NCBI GenBank assembly: GCA_948146395.1
Contig: OX411558.1
Location: 50,331,122-50,395,121 of the forward strand
Direction of reading: 5' to 3'
Length of the DNA: 64,000 nt
Source: Fragum whitleyi
Lineage: Eukaryota > Mollusca > Bivalvia > Cardiida > Cardiidae
The notes under the pieces were generated by a model, which was given only the letters and a program-made list of their open reading frames with translations, was not told the DNA's origin and did not search any database. The position numbers and the translations under genes are program-made. Of the stretch, positions 28,601-35,388 are shown piece after piece (the first letter of the stretch is position 1; each line of letters begins with the position of its first letter).

Positions 28601-30134
28601 TCCGGAGACCGGGTAGGTTGGAGACATTTGTCAGAATTTGGGACTCGCCAAAAACTAAAAAAAAAACGGAAGCAGGCGACATTAAAAATGGATGCACTTA
28701 AGATTTTTCTACTGTCTTGTAGAAAAAAATATTGTGAGATAAACCAACCATTCTTTTATCCAACTATAAAATCGATTTTGCGAAAGACTTAGGATCTATT
28801 CAGTAACGGGTTAATGTTGACTTAGAATCGAACTCTTTCTGTAGCAAAAGAAATTGTGTGTATTCCAAATGTGCCAGCTTTTAAAGCTGTTGCCAATGTC
28901 GAACTATGCAACAAACTTAATATTCCGATAGGCAGAAAATATTTTTCATTGGAATGATTATGAATTCGTTACTGAATTCCAATGTTTTAAACAGAATTTT
29001 GTGTACCAATGTAACGACGATAAACAGGTATAAATAGACTGGTCCAATCTGGAATATGTTTCATATGACAATTCTAAGTTGATATAATTGTGACCCGTCA
29101 CGCGAAAAGGGACCATCTGGGTGGTGCGTGAAGTTTCAACGATAGTCAAACTGCGTAGGCTGCACAGTCTGACTAGGATAGAATCTTTTCACACTTTACT
29201 AATTTTCTAAATTTTGATAAATCAACCTACCTTCATATGAAAGAATTTTTGAAATGCGACCTCTGGTTGGCCTATACTAGAACTAATCATTTTTTCGAAC
29301 GTTCATTTTACGGAGTTCCTAGATGGTCCCTTTTCGCGTGACAGATCACAATTGTATTATATTTGTTTTTTTGTCTTTCTTTATTGTCAACAAAAAGCTG
29401 GAATTATTTGATATTCTTTAATGCTATTCGATTGTTTATTTGAGGAATAACAGTAGATTATCATTTCGATAAACCCACCGCCCTACCTGCGAAATTATCA
29501 AATACTTACACCCCGCTTTCGTTCATTTTAGGGCATCTGATGTCATCCAAGTTGAGCCCAAAAATTGACGTAATCTTGAACGTTAAATAGCACGTGATAA
29601 ATGACGCCCTTAGACAATTAGCCTTTAAAGTATCTGTCTTTATTTAGAAAAAGAATAATCGTTAGTGATTCGAATAAGAGCGATCGTTTTAGAAAGGATT
29701 TGATGGGAATGATTGTCAATTTGACGATTTTATGAACTGTAAACATATTTTGCCATCCATATTTTGGGCCAATTTCTGTCTCCTTGGGCATACCTAGCAT
29801 CATTACAATCGGTTTAATCAAATAGATACATTTCAGGACTTTGGCATAATATGCAGAAATACGTGAATGTGGTAGGAAACGCTTTTAATCATTCACACAT
29901 TTTCTCAAAACAATGTTTAAAGATACATTACAGAATATGGAATTAACATTTGATTCCAGTGAACTATTTTGGGCCGACATCGGAGGTCACGGGAAACGTC
30001 CAAAGGTGGCAGCCATGTTGATGGATGGTTCCAAGCGGAAAATATTAAATATGCGCCGAGTAGACAGACCAACGTCATTGACCCGGGATCCAGTGAAAGG
30101 CGACTTGTTTTGGACGGAAGCCAGAAGACGTCAG
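1542..30134 (+). CDS. LDL-receptor-related protein (LRP), partial, 16 exons
   Basis: Exons: 1542-1661, 2279-2413, 3782-3883, 5122-5247, 6601-6729, 7034-7165, 9285-9404, 10312-10440, 12948-13159, 15561-15745, 16097-16325, 17672-17849, 18535-18666, 20496-20668, 28356-28612, 29960-30134. Every boundary has AG/GT and every phase matches its partner. The LDLa and EGF exons are all phase 1-1, as in vertebrate LDL-receptor genes. Domain order: six LDLa repeats, two EGF modules, a YWTD propeller ([53 protein letters not shown]), a third EGF, then the first part of a second propeller ([14 protein letters not shown]). This order fits LRP1, LRP2, LRP4 or a vitellogenin-receptor-like protein. The start, transmembrane segment and cytoplasmic NPxY tail are not in view, so the subtype stays open. 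Such receptors bind and internalise lipoproteins and other ligands at the cell surface. Intron 14 holds an opposite-strand gene. Confidence 0.9.
2279..2413 (+). CDS. LRP exon 2: LDLa repeat 2
   Basis: 135-bp phase 1-1 exon (TTTCAG before, GTATAC after). It encodes [26 protein letters not shown] and SGEDEQGC. The usual SDE calcium motif reads GEDE here, so this repeat may bind calcium less typically. A palindromic MITE starts 42 bp after the donor. Confidence 0.85.
2456..2620. repeat. Palindromic TTAA MITE, family P, copy 1
   Basis: About 165 bp, nearly a complete inverted repeat around CTAATGATTTTCATTAGG-type sequence. It begins TTAAGGTAGT and ends ACTACCTTAA, with TTAA at both outer edges, as expected for a piggyBac-type TTAA target. 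It has no coding capacity. It lies 42 bp after the donor of LRP exon 2. Confidence 0.8.
2636..3037. repeat. Family Q MITE (~400 bp), copy 1, diverged
   Basis: Carries the family hallmarks in degenerate form: ACCATTCTTAATCGCTCGC near the left, runs of CATTCATTCA, an AAAGGGAGGTAA block, and ATTCCAAAATCATT near the right. It lies in LRP intron 2. Confidence 0.6.
3325..3640. repeat. Family E repeat (~320 bp), copy 1
   Basis: Starts near AAGCGATCGTTTTCAAATTC and ends GGTCGCTTAATACACG. It contains the hairpin ATCGTCTCAGTGAGACGAT. It lies in LRP intron 2. Confidence 0.65.
3782..3883 (+). CDS. LRP exon 3: LDLa repeat 3
   Basis: Short 102-bp phase 1-1 exon (TTTTTACAG before, GTAAGT after). It encodes [19 protein letters not shown] then [10 protein letters not shown], a compact LDLa. 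The residues before its first cysteine are fewer than in its neighbours. Confidence 0.85.
4577..4829. repeat. Family D MITE (~255 bp), copy 1
   Basis: Left end GTGACCCGTCACACGAAAAG, right end CTTTTCGCGTGACCGGTCAC. The terminal inverted repeats are about 25 bp. An internal block TCAGACTGCGCGGATTGCGC also recurs. It lies in LRP intron 3. Confidence 0.8.
5122..5247 (+). CDS. LRP exon 4: LDLa repeat 4
   Basis: 126-bp phase 1-1 exon (TATTGCAG before, GTATGTG after). It encodes [19 protein letters not shown], then [16 protein letters not shown] with an intact calcium site. A palindromic MITE begins 12 bp after the donor. Confidence 0.88.
5260..5413. repeat. Palindromic TTAA MITE, family P, copy 2
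   Basis: Same family: GGTAGTGGAACCGTAA at the left, the central ATGAAAATCATTAGG palindrome and CCACAACCTTAA at the right, with a short deletion in the right arm. It starts 12 bp after the donor of LRP exon 4. Confidence 0.8.
6261..6574. repeat. Family C MITE (~315 bp), copy 1
   Basis: Starts TATCTTATAACTATACAACT, contains TTTATGATATCACATAGTTA, then an inverted pair built on AATACATACTTAGTGTATT and AATACACTAAGTACGTATT around a TTGTCTCGGCACAGCC centre. It ends about 27 bp before LRP exon 5. Confidence 0.75.
6601..6729 (+). CDS. LRP exon 5: LDLa repeat 5
   Basis: 129-bp phase 1-1 exon (GTATTTCAG before, GTAAGT after). It encodes [17 protein letters not shown], then [24 protein letters not shown] of another family ends about 27 bp upstream of the acceptor, so the branch region may lie within or beside it. 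Confidence 0.88.
7034..7165 (+). CDS. LRP exon 6: LDLa repeat 6
   Basis: 132-bp phase 1-1 exon ending before GTGAGT. It encodes [19 protein letters not shown], then [18 protein letters not shown]. The SDE motif reads GHDE. A second in-frame acceptor AG at 7044-7045 would start the exon at 7046 with the same phase; the sequence alone does not decide between them. A palindromic MITE starts 19 bp after the donor. Confidence 0.82.
7185..7343. repeat. Palindromic TTAA MITE, family P, copy 3
   Basis: Same family: TTAAGGTGGCGGGACCGTTA, central AATGAAAATCATTAGGAAAC and a right arm with GAAACGTTGCGGAAC. The right tip is diverged. It starts 19 bp after the donor of LRP exon 6. Confidence 0.78.
7551..7855. 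repeat. Bivalve-type dispersed repeat ending in GAGCTAAGC
   Basis: Opens with CGCTCGGCTGCGAGTGC, carries a run of ACGTCAACGCCAACGTAAAC type and ends ACCGAGCTAAGC. This organisation is shared with the repeat at 57079-57399. It lies in LRP intron 6. From 7856 to 9284 I see no further feature. Confidence 0.55.
9285..9404 (+). CDS. LRP exon 7: EGF-like module 1
   Basis: 120-bp phase 1-1 exon. It encodes [16 protein letters not shown], then [18 protein letters not shown], the classic six-cysteine EGF pattern that follows the LDLa array in LDL receptors. The acceptor lies in a run of AG dinucleotides; 9285 is chosen because it alone keeps phase 1. Confidence 0.88.
9405..10311 (+). other. LRP intron 7, no gene seen
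   Basis: AT-rich intron with a short G-rich tandem (GGGGACCCCC repeated) at about 9805-9835. Nothing else recognised. Confidence 0.5.
10312..10440 (+). CDS. LRP exon 8: EGF-like module 2 (calcium-binding type)
   Basis: 129-bp phase 1-1 exon (TTTTTCAAG before, GTACGG after). It encodes [17 protein letters not shown], then [18 protein letters not shown]. The opening D-x-N-E-C is the calcium-binding EGF signature. Confidence 0.9.
10681..11101. repeat. Family Q MITE (~420 bp), copy 2
   Basis: Left end AAATTGACAAGTTGAATG, central hairpin with TTTTGTTCAGTATGAACAAA, right end GTCAATTTCACGATGT. The AATGATT/GAATGA-rich arms and the GGTAATCCAATATCGC block are shared by all family members. A G run at about 10767-10778 lies inside it. 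Confidence 0.75.
11275..11925. mobile_element. Inverted-repeat element with tRNA-like segments
   Basis: Ends form an inverted repeat: TTGACCTGTCACTCATT at 11285-11301 and AATGAGTGACAGGTCA at 11902-11917. Inside are two tRNA-like stretches facing each other. One on + (about 11405-11480) carries AAGGCCAGGAACTTGCAAT and an AGATCGAATCT box B. One on - (about 11731-11812) carries TAGCGCAGTGG box A and GGTTCGAATAC box B. No coding sequence. Probably a tRNA-derived non-autonomous element; the pairing of both ends may be coincidental with nested insertions. Confidence 0.45.
11934..12144. mobile_element. MITE with ~47-bp terminal inverted repeats
   Basis: CTTAGCTTTGCGTATCTGGC at 11934-11953 pairs with GATACGCAAAGCTTAG ending at 12143, and CACACCATATAATAAGTTT pairs with AACATTATTATATGGTCTG. 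Roughly 85% pairing over 47 bp encloses about 115 bp of unique sequence. It lies in LRP intron 8. Confidence 0.75.
12343..12380. repeat. 17-bp-stem hairpin of the family K type
   Basis: CCTCGTAACTTCAGCTT, a 4-nt loop, then AAGCTGAAGTTACGAGG: a perfect stem. Related hairpins (CGTAACT..AGCTT / AAGCTGTAG..ACG) recur near 41193, 42932, 51019 and 57471. Confidence 0.8.
12697..12900. repeat. Family D MITE, copy 3, diverged
   Basis: Contains the GACAGACTGCGCATTCTCAT block and the end GGTCCCTTTTCATCTAACAG; the left end is decayed. Its right end is about 48 bp from the start of LRP exon 9. Confidence 0.6.
12948..13159 (+). CDS. LRP exon 9: start of YWTD propeller 1
   Basis: 212-bp exon, phase 1 to phase 0 (TTTCTTACAG before, GTAAGT after). 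It encodes the entry strand [19 protein letters not shown], then [18 protein letters not shown] and [18 protein letters not shown] is degenerate (LYASD) in this blade. A MITE end lies about 48 bp upstream of the acceptor. Confidence 0.87.
13348..13628. repeat. Family C MITE, copy 2, truncated at right
   Basis: TATCTTATAACTATATAAA, TGATAGCACATGG, ACATACTTAGTGTATTGTA and GATAATTGCCTCGG identify the family; the right TIR is missing. It lies in LRP intron 9. Confidence 0.7.
13629..15560 (+). other. LRP intron 9, remainder
   Basis: No gene, RNA or clear repeat recognised. Short open frames here have no domain character. The small introns 15746-16096 and 16326-17671 likewise hold only scattered repeat pieces. 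Confidence 0.45.
15561..15745 (+). CDS. LRP exon 10: YWTD propeller 1, blades 2-3
   Basis: 185-bp exon, phase 0 to phase 2 (GATTTTCAG before, GTTATT after). It encodes [32 protein letters not shown] and [12 protein letters not shown]. The donor GTTATT is non-consensus, but it joins exactly to the FWTDWG exon to give [15 protein letters not shown]. Confidence 0.88.
16097..16325 (+). CDS. LRP exon 11: YWTD propeller 1, blades 3-5
   Basis: 229-bp exon, phase 2 to phase 0 (AATTTTAG before, GTAATA after). It encodes [36 protein letters not shown] and [19 protein letters not shown], the strongest LRP match in the window. Confidence 0.92.
17090..17240. repeat. Repeat with perfect GAATCGTCTTT hairpin, family I, copy 1
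   Basis: ATTGGAATCGTCTTT and AAGACGATTCCAAT form a stem at about 17094-17122, followed by TTTGACTTACGCA. The same body recurs at 20205-20470 and 30645-30785. Confidence 0.6.
17672..17849 (+). CDS. LRP exon 12: end of YWTD propeller 1
   Basis: 178-bp exon, phase 0 to phase 1 (AACTTGCAG before, GTAAGT after). It encodes [19 protein letters not shown], then [10 protein letters not shown] and [15 protein letters not shown]. The closing H-P-x-R-Q-P is typical of the last LRP blade before an EGF module. Confidence 0.9.
18150..18475. repeat. Family E repeat, copy 2
   Basis: GACCACGTCTTCTAAGCGAC at the left and GGTCGCCAATAAACG at the right. It ends about 60 bp before LRP exon 13. Confidence 0.7.
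18535..18666 (+). CDS. LRP exon 13: EGF-like module 3
   Basis: 132-bp phase 1-1 exon (TTTGCAG before, GTACGT after). It encodes [17 protein letters not shown], then [13 protein letters not shown] and ICED. The reading frame differs from the long open frame that overlaps it, so a longest-ORF scan would miss it. It sits where LRPs place the EGF between two propellers. Confidence 0.88.
19318..19483. repeat. Family E repeat, copy 3, 3'-truncated
   Basis: GAGTGACCGCGTTTATTGAGC followed by the AATGAATTAAATG and TATTGTTAAAACT blocks, then cut by the start of the next copy. Confidence 0.6.
19484..19831. repeat. Family E repeat, copy 4
   Basis: CGACCACGTCTTCTAAGCGA at the left, hairpin GTCGTCTCAATGAGACGA in the middle, GGTCGCCTAATACACA at the right. 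Confidence 0.7.
20205..20470. repeat. Family I repeat, copy 2
   Basis: AATGGAATCGTCTTTTTTAG at the left and GATACGACGATTCTAATGAG further in, then TTTGGCTTACAATT. It ends about 25 bp before LRP exon 14. Confidence 0.5.
20496..20668 (+). CDS. LRP exon 14: start of YWTD propeller 2
   Basis: 173-bp exon, phase 1 to phase 0. The acceptor is TACTTTCAG at 20487-20495. Using it gives [18 protein letters not shown], then [19 protein letters not shown], the normal entry of an LRP propeller, joined in phase to the EGF exon. The stronger-looking acceptor TTTACAG at 20520 would put the frame out of phase with exon 13. Confidence 0.85.
20950..21045. repeat. Perfect tandem duplication, 2 x 48 bp
   Basis: Two adjacent identical 48-bp units starting TGAGACACTGTTTTTTGAG and ending CGCATGAACCA. 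It lies in LRP intron 14. From 21046 to about 22436 no feature is recognised. Confidence 0.9.
22437..22758. repeat. Family C MITE, copy 3, reverse orientation
   Basis: Begins with ATAATACGTACCTAGTGTAT and ends GCTATAAGATAAA, the mirror of the other copies. It lies about 135 bp beyond the 3' end of the opposite-strand receptor gene. Confidence 0.75.
22881..22886 (-). promoter_or_regulatory. Possible polyadenylation signal of the nested receptor gene
   Basis: AATAAA on the minus strand, 7 bp after the TGA stop. Such a short 3' UTR would be unusual; other signals further down cannot be excluded. Confidence 0.35.
22893..24245 (-). CDS. Cys-loop ligand-gated ion channel, nicotinic acetylcholine receptor-like subunit, intronless
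   Basis: 450 residues, one intact frame. Residues 8-26 ([18 protein letters not shown]) look like a signal peptide, with a second possible start at Met12. The extracellular domain has loop A WVPDVTV (113-119), the Cys-loop C156 to C170 with 13 residues between, and an LPW tryptophan in loop B position (177). M1 is about 230-253, M2 261-280 with GEK before it, Leu at 9' (L269) and Asp at 20' (D280), M3 about 290-313, M4 about 421-442. GEK at the M2 entrance predicts cation selectivity. The vicinal cysteine pair of alpha subunits (loop C) is absent, so it is non-alpha-like. AATAAA lies 7 bp beyond the stop codon. Nested antisense in LRP intron 14; the lack of introns suggests a retrogene or an intron-poor lineage-specific expansion. 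Confidence 0.93.
   Translation of the reverse strand: MEGLKKEYYVHMLYYGLIYQLTLVLSERFDVENKLHVDILDSYNSDIVPKEANKPLRVNLSLVLLSIRNFDEVEEILQSNVLFKLTWIDKRLAWNSTNYDNITRTVIKQKSVWVPDVTVGNSVKDFKQFGDPNLYLSVQASGMVEWQLIVSVDTMCAMNTKYFPFDTQICTISVLPWVLTADMLTLHNAGFTFIPMNENGHWEAVSVTVKGNVRSRSDLGFQLTLKRKSLYYVSTLLLPVITVSALTCFSFLLPRNSGEKISYSVTVFLAYMVLLNFITDNLPKTSNEQPILVHYIGTMLLFALVSVIWSVLNAFVAEKFIDKPKEDEEKKVVGGDVPVLEDVEKVIEVQNEWNALEAAFSRLIKALCGMCKIREAKPREEKENKKDTNEGRTTKLIAYKGESRTVKKSKCRKITLRLMNHVDLIVFFIVSLIALIMTLITMHKLVTNES
24608..25005. repeat. Family Q MITE, copy 3
   Basis: Left end TCGTGAAAATGAAATTCACC, centre TTTTGTTCATCCTGAACAAA, right end GTCAATTTCACGATGT. It lies just 5' of the receptor gene on the opposite strand and about 100 bp from a second, oppositely oriented copy. 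Confidence 0.8.
25103..25500. repeat. Family Q MITE, copy 4
   Basis: Left end CATCGTGAAATTGGCAAGG, right end GTCAATTTCAC. It forms a head-to-head pair with the copy ending at 25005. Confidence 0.78.
26372..26440. repeat. End of a bivalve-type dispersed repeat
   Basis: GTCGGACGACGGGTGACC, then AAAGCTCCCATTGTGCACG, TTGTGCTCATGTGA. It matches the right end of the element at 46064-46626. Confidence 0.6.
26460..26728 (-). mobile_element. tRNA-headed SINE, copy 1
   Basis: Read on the minus strand it starts with a tRNA-like head: GCCGCCGTCATAGCGCAGTT, box A TAGCGCAGTTGG, box B GGGTTCGACCC, closing GACGGCGGC that pairs with the first seven bases. A roughly 190-bp body follows and it ends in the CAATC-type tail. 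Other copies are at 31404-31675 (+) and 53761-54038 (-). Confidence 0.8.
26905..27069. repeat. Palindromic TTAA MITE, family P, copy 4
   Basis: TTAAGGAAGTGGATCC at the left and GGGTCCACTACCTTAA at the right around the AATTTCATTAGGAAACC centre. It lies in LRP intron 14, immediately before a family Q MITE. Confidence 0.8.
27091..27424. repeat. Family Q MITE, copy 5
   Basis: Left end TCATCGTGAACTTGACAATG, centre TTTTGTTCACGATGAACAAA, right end GTCAATTTCACGATGT. It follows a family P MITE by about 20 bp. Confidence 0.8.
28356..28612 (+). CDS. LRP exon 15: YWTD propeller 2, blades 1-3
   Basis: 257-bp exon, phase 0 to phase 2 (TTTTCCAG before, GTAGGT after). It encodes [51 protein letters not shown] and [16 protein letters not shown] reads LFLAD. 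The intron before it is 7.7 kb long and holds a gene on the other strand. Confidence 0.87.
29090..29350. repeat. Family D MITE, copy 2
   Basis: Left end GTGACCCGTCACGCGAAAAG, right end CTTTTCGCGTGACAGATCAC. The best preserved copy, in LRP intron 15. Confidence 0.82.
29960..30134 (+). CDS. LRP exon 16: YWTD propeller 2, blades 3-4; last exon seen
   Basis: 175-bp exon, phase 2 to phase 0 (GATTCCAG before, GTAAGA after). It encodes [30 protein letters not shown] and [17 protein letters not shown]. It has a good donor, so a following exon is expected, but I recognise none downstream in this window. Confidence 0.87.
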
Positions 30135-30406
30135 GTAAGAATAATATCTTCAATAGACTAGTGCCTTTTTAGAAGTTGACAGCGGGGCCAGTCTTTATAA
30201 CATTGGTTTTATACTGTTTTACGATTATGTGCAATAAGCACATACGTAATTTAAATATTTCTGCAAATTTCAAAACATCATTGAGTGCTCAAGACATTGT
30301 AACTTTAGCTTATTTTTAAAAGCTTAAGTTTCGATGTTTTGGTCAATCTTAAGCGTTTCCAACAATATTTAGGGCATTCTTTGTCCACAGCAAACGTTCT
30401 ACTTAT

Positions 30407-30590
30407 CTGCAGTGCGTTGAAGATGAAAACGTTAAGGGAATGGTACCCGGTTTTGCATGGGAAAGAATGCGAAAAACAGGATACCTTTAGCTAACGTTTG
30501 AAAACATTTTTCATCCTGAACTAGGGACAGGCATTCGAAAAGAAGCTTTTGATTATAAGGATAAATCTTAAACGCAGGGTTCTTGATCGT
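30407..30590. repeat. Family H palindromic repeat, diverged copy
   Basis: AGTGCGTTGAAGATGAAAACG near the left, AAACGCAGGGTTCTTG at the right and a CGGTTTTGCATGGG centre resemble the pair at 49738-50051. Confidence 0.45.
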
Positions 30591-30644
30591 AAGTCAAAAC
30601 CACAAATCATACCTGTTGTATTAATTTATTGTTAGATACTACCT

Positions 30645-30785
30645 AGCTATATCTCCTTCGAGGACGATTCCAATGAGATGATGAATGGCATTAATCCATA
30701 TATTTTTTTACTTCTGTAGAAGCAACTTAAATGTTTGACTTACGCAGAATAAAATTGTAAGATATAAAGTAAACCCGGCCCCAGA
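30645..30785. repeat. Family I repeat, copy 3
   Basis: GAGGACGATTCCAATGAGAT, then TTTGACTTACGCAGAA, matching the copy at 17090. Confidence 0.5.
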
Positions 30786-30887
30786 TTATAACTTTTCCCC
30801 AACCTCTGTAATCCATGTTTTGTCTATTCTTTATATATATATATGAAAAAGTGGAAGAAATTCCACGGTACGGAGAAGTTTATAATA

Positions 30888-30959
30888 ATGTAAATTAAAC
30901 AACAAGCCTTATAATTTTGATAATTATAATTCATATAAGGCTTGTTGTTTAATTTACAT
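30888..30959. repeat. Perfect 26-bp inverted repeat with 20-nt loop
   Basis: ATGTAAATTAAACAACAAGC begins the left arm (30888-30913) and its exact reverse complement ends at 30959. All 26 positions pair. Confidence 0.95.
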
Positions 30960-30998
30960 TCTATATATATATGCATTAAACGTCATACAGTCAATAGC

Positions 30999-31385
30999 AA
31001 AGTGAAATTTGAAACGACCATTCTGAATCGCTCGCTCAGTGTTCCATTTAATGCATTCAAAAGACCCACTCGGATCAAACAAAAACGCTTAACACTTCGA
31101 AGCATGTCAAAAGGATCAACATTTCATTCCAATCAATCAAACCGTCCCACGACTTTATTGCCTAGTGTTGATTTTGAATTTCCTGATTCGACGTGAAGAC
31201 ACAAAAATAAAAAAAGTAGATTATTCTACAGGGAGGTAAATATCGCAGATTTCTTCCTATTGGACGAAATAAGCAATATTGTGTAATGTCCCTTTAATTT
31301 AATGCGATACTCGTTCCTACCACTCGTTTTCTCATTCAGCAATCCTTCCAAATTCACTAACCTTTTCAATTTGCACTATTTTTAC
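30999..31385. repeat. Family Q MITE, copy 6, diverged
   Basis: Contains CATTCTGAATCGCTCGCTCAG, the GGGAGGTAAATATCGC block and a diverged right end TTTTCAATTTGCAC. Confidence 0.6.
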
Positions 31386-31403
31386 TGTAGGCCTAAATGC
31401 ATA

Positions 31404-31675
31404 GCCGCCGTCATAGCGCATTTGGTAGAGGGTCAGACTTTCAATCGATCGATCGATCCACGACGTCGGCACTCATCCTTTCCGACTATTTGTCTTCCAC
31501 CAATGGGTTGATAATCATAACCTATGTTAGATAGCAGCTGGAGGCTAATAAAGAATGTAATGGTAATACTAATTTGAGAAATACAAGGAATCCATTGTTA
31601 GTCGATCCAGTCGCCGAGATATAACCGAAAAAAGCTGAAAGCAGCATAAAACCCAATTCAAACAATCAAACAAAC
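31404..31675 (+). mobile_element. tRNA-headed SINE, copy 2
   Basis: Head GCCGCCGTCATAGCGCATTT, diverged at box B (ATCGATCGATCGATCC), the shared body with TTGATAATCATAACC and CAGCTGGAGGCT, and a tail of CAATCAAACAA type. Confidence 0.75.
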
Positions 31676-34009
31676 AATTTAACTGTATATGGCGATACTA
31701 TATCTTCTGTAGTTAAGGAGGGCCGTTACAGTTTCGGGGGATTTCCAGATATCCGTGAAATAGATGTATGTTTTAGAGCATTCATATGCACAGATATTGT
31801 GAAAATATCAACATAGCTTTCCACGCATATTTTGAAAATATTTACATTTGTCTTAAGGTGGCCATGTTTTCGAAAATATCAAAGAAAACTGTTTATTACA
31901 CCGACCAATCACAATGCTGGTGTGCTAAATTAACATATATTTATAGCCATAGATATGGAAAACATGAAAATATAATAAACTTTCTAGTAAGGGCATAAAT
32001 AAGTGACAAGTGAACATTTTGCTTTAAATGCTCCTCAAAGATAAAAAGTGAATATTTTTTTTTGAAGGCAAAAAAAGCAAACACTTACATTAAATAAACT
32101 CGAAATATGTAAATAGAAAATTAGCCCAACTACTGTTCAACTGAAATTAATTAAGAAAAGTATATGTATCCAGGCACTTTTTGTCAATTTCATAAGTTTG
32201 AAGTACAGTACCCCCCCATTATTTACTACTCTAATTTGATTTTGTCCAGGCATTGTTACGTCCCCTGATTATCCAATCAACAATAAAAAAAAAACATTTG
32301 TAATTTTGATACACTTGGTAACGCCTATGGCAGTTGTAGGATTTCTGTAACGGAGTTTAAACTGCAATTAAAGGGGGGGGGGGGTAGTCATTTCACATCA
32401 TTACCAAAGTTTTGCTGAATTATCCAGTGAAAGACTGGGCACCCCATTCCCTCTGTATCCGCCACATGCACAGCCATTATCCTGATCAAAACCTGAGGTT
32501 TTCCTTCATGAACTCATTTTCTATATAAGGCAATTACATATAGAAATAATATGCCATTTCAGTTGCCACGGAAGTTAATATGGTTTATTACTCGATTGAA
32601 ACAAAAAAGAAAGAAAACATGACTTTCGATTGATTTTAAAGATTTTTGAATTCTGTGATTATGTTGATAATTTTAACCTAATTTATTTTACAATGGTTTG
32701 GAAGCAATTTCCTAAAATTCACATTGATCCCTCTTGATTCTGTGGATTACAGAAGAGTTCAACAGTCTCAGGGCCAAATAAAGGATAAAGTACAATCGCC
32801 GGTATTTATACCCGATCTCGGGACTTCTTGGTCAAGGAGCAGACGCAGTAACTCTCGAATACATACGCTCTTCCAATAATACGAAAGCTTTTTGAAATCA
32901 TTGCTTATTGAAATATTCAATGTTGACAAAACTATTGATAGAATATTAATATTTGTTATCAAATTATCGTTTTCACTCTTACAAACACACATAAACGGAA
33001 TCAAATAAAGATAAAAATTTAGAGAGAAGAAATGAATTTTTTAAAGGTTGAAATTGTCCTTTTTCTACGTTGTCTCCTTTCCGTTTTTACGACGTGTAAC
33101 ATACGTAATGAATGGGATCTTTATAGGCAAAAGTAACATATCATTTTGAAGATTTATAAAAAGAATAGTGAAAAAACGAACAGATTGTTAACAGTGCAGA
33201 AAAGTAAACTGGAAAGGAGAGAAATCGCATCCAAGTGGCAAAATCTTATTATTTTGGGATATGATTCGTCATCCCGTATCAGTTTTTACCGAAGACGTAA
33301 ACAAAAAGAATATATTTTTTCTCCTTTTCAAGCAATGTTCAAATAACTGAAAGATGACTACCTTTTATAAGCATTCATTATATGATAGTTTTATACTTAC
33401 AACGATATGACCCGAACTCAAACATTCCCTTTCGGTGATGAAGAGTACGTGACAGCCCTGCGTCCAGGATAACAAAGCGGAACAAACGTTTAGCTCATGG
33501 ACATGCGAGCAATGCAGGGTATAAATAGCAAAAATGTTTGCTCCGTTTTGTCATCCTGCATGGCTTGTGATAGGTCTATCAACGTCGCCCGTACTTCGTT
33601 GGAATAACGAAGCACAAGTGTGAAACACTTATTAGATTTACTTTACACGGTAATGCAGACTACCATTTTTCGGGTGATCGTTCGTGATTCGTTATTCTGA
33701 ACGCATGCCCGGATTTTATTTTGTCCCTTGTAATAATTGCCAAACCCTGCATTTCAGGATGCAAAAACATTTGCAAATGTTTAGAAAGTGACCCTTTCTT
33801 AGCAGTCGTATGTTTCTGAAATGTTTCGCGAACGTTCTTATTTTGAATTCAGGACAATCCTGCGTGTAGGTTGACAAAATTACGATTGCTTGAAAAAAAG
33901 CCTTCCACTGTGCACGCGAAACTTCATATAAAGTTGATTTTAACAAGGCCCCCTCACAATTTTTTTTTTCTATGCGAGTTGTCTCCCCAAAACTGTAACG
34001 TCCCACCTT
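31676..34009. other. Intergenic or intronic, no gene seen
   Basis: AT-rich sequence with a run of G at about 32371-32383. Short open frames have no recognisable domains. The stretch 33690-33855 has weak similarity to family H ends. Confidence 0.4.
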
Positions 34010-35342
34010 AAGCCTAGTTTACATTTGCCACAGTCGCCGTACGATATCGGAGCCTTCGATTTTTTCTATGATATTTCTCACAGTGTATAACCGTACAGGA
34101 GAGTAAACCGGAAGTGATATCTGCTATCTTCATAAATTATCAGGGGTGACACCACAAATATTGAAGCAAATTGGTAATTTAAAGCAATTATGTAAAATCC
34201 ACGTTCGCTATTCAAAGGTGTTTAACTGTGTCGCAAAGGCTGTTCGACCATTGTTTCGTATATGCCTTTTGTTTGATCATGCAGTGGATATTACCCCCTT
34301 AATTTTCATACCAATCATTGAGTTGAGACCGATCCTATTCGCAGAATTGACTTTACCAACATTGTAATGCATAAACATAAATAATTAATTTTTCATAGTT
34401 ACCTTCGGAAGGTTAGAATAGCTATATTCTTGATAACCTGTATCAAATAATTTCAATTTAACACCGAACTATCCTAAAATTAGTCTTTGAAGTGACGACC
34501 TTCTTCTTTTCACTGTGCGTGATAGTTTACAACCGTACGGTATCAATAGCTACCAACACAAGTAAAATTAATGTACGAATAGTTCGCTTCCCATATTGGT
34601 ATTTGCATAATTACATGTGTGCCTTTTCATTAGCACATTATTGAACTGCTGTCGTCCAAAGCCAGAATTGGAAACTACATGAACTTTCAATTTAATCTAT
34701 AGCAAAAGTTGAGTAGTATATATGATATTATAAATAGCGAACATGGATTCGAAAGAAAATGACAAAAATATCATAACTACGAAATGGCGGGCGTCCGCAG
34801 CAATAACAGAAAGTTCAATCAGACAGCCAGAGTCAGCGGAAAATGTAGAATGCCTGCCTAAATGTTAACTGATGTGCATCTAACGGACACATGGTTTAAG
34901 GAACAAGAGGTCAACAAAAGCTTACATTTCATTGTTATTCAAACTGTAGGTACGAGTATGTGGTCCCGGAAAGACGCAACGCAGAAACACTTTTAAATTT
35001 ATGCAGTCCTTTTCTGCAACATTTTTTTGATAATAATATGATTATAGTCATTGATATATATAAAACAAGAGGCTCGAATAAAGTCACAACTTTGTCGTAA
35101 GAATTCACAAATGATGGTTGAGAAGTTGCAATTACACGTAAACTGTCGAAAAATAGTTATCGTACCGAAATGATGAAAAAATAAACCTTGAAAGTTTGCA
35201 TTTTCCAGATTTGTCCAAAAGAAATCGGAAAGAATCGTGGAATTGTACCGTAAATATATCGTAACAACCCACAATTAAGCGTGAATGCACGCAAATGAAC
35301 TGTAAAACGTGCGTTAGATATATGAGAATCCGCCAAGTATTA

Positions 35343-35388
35343 CTGAAAATACGAATCCGTATGCAACCTGAAAATACGAATCCGTATG
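35343..35388. repeat. Short tandem, about 2 x 25 bp
   Basis: CTGAAAATACGAATCCGTATG occurs twice in a row, joined by CAAC. Confidence 0.85.
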
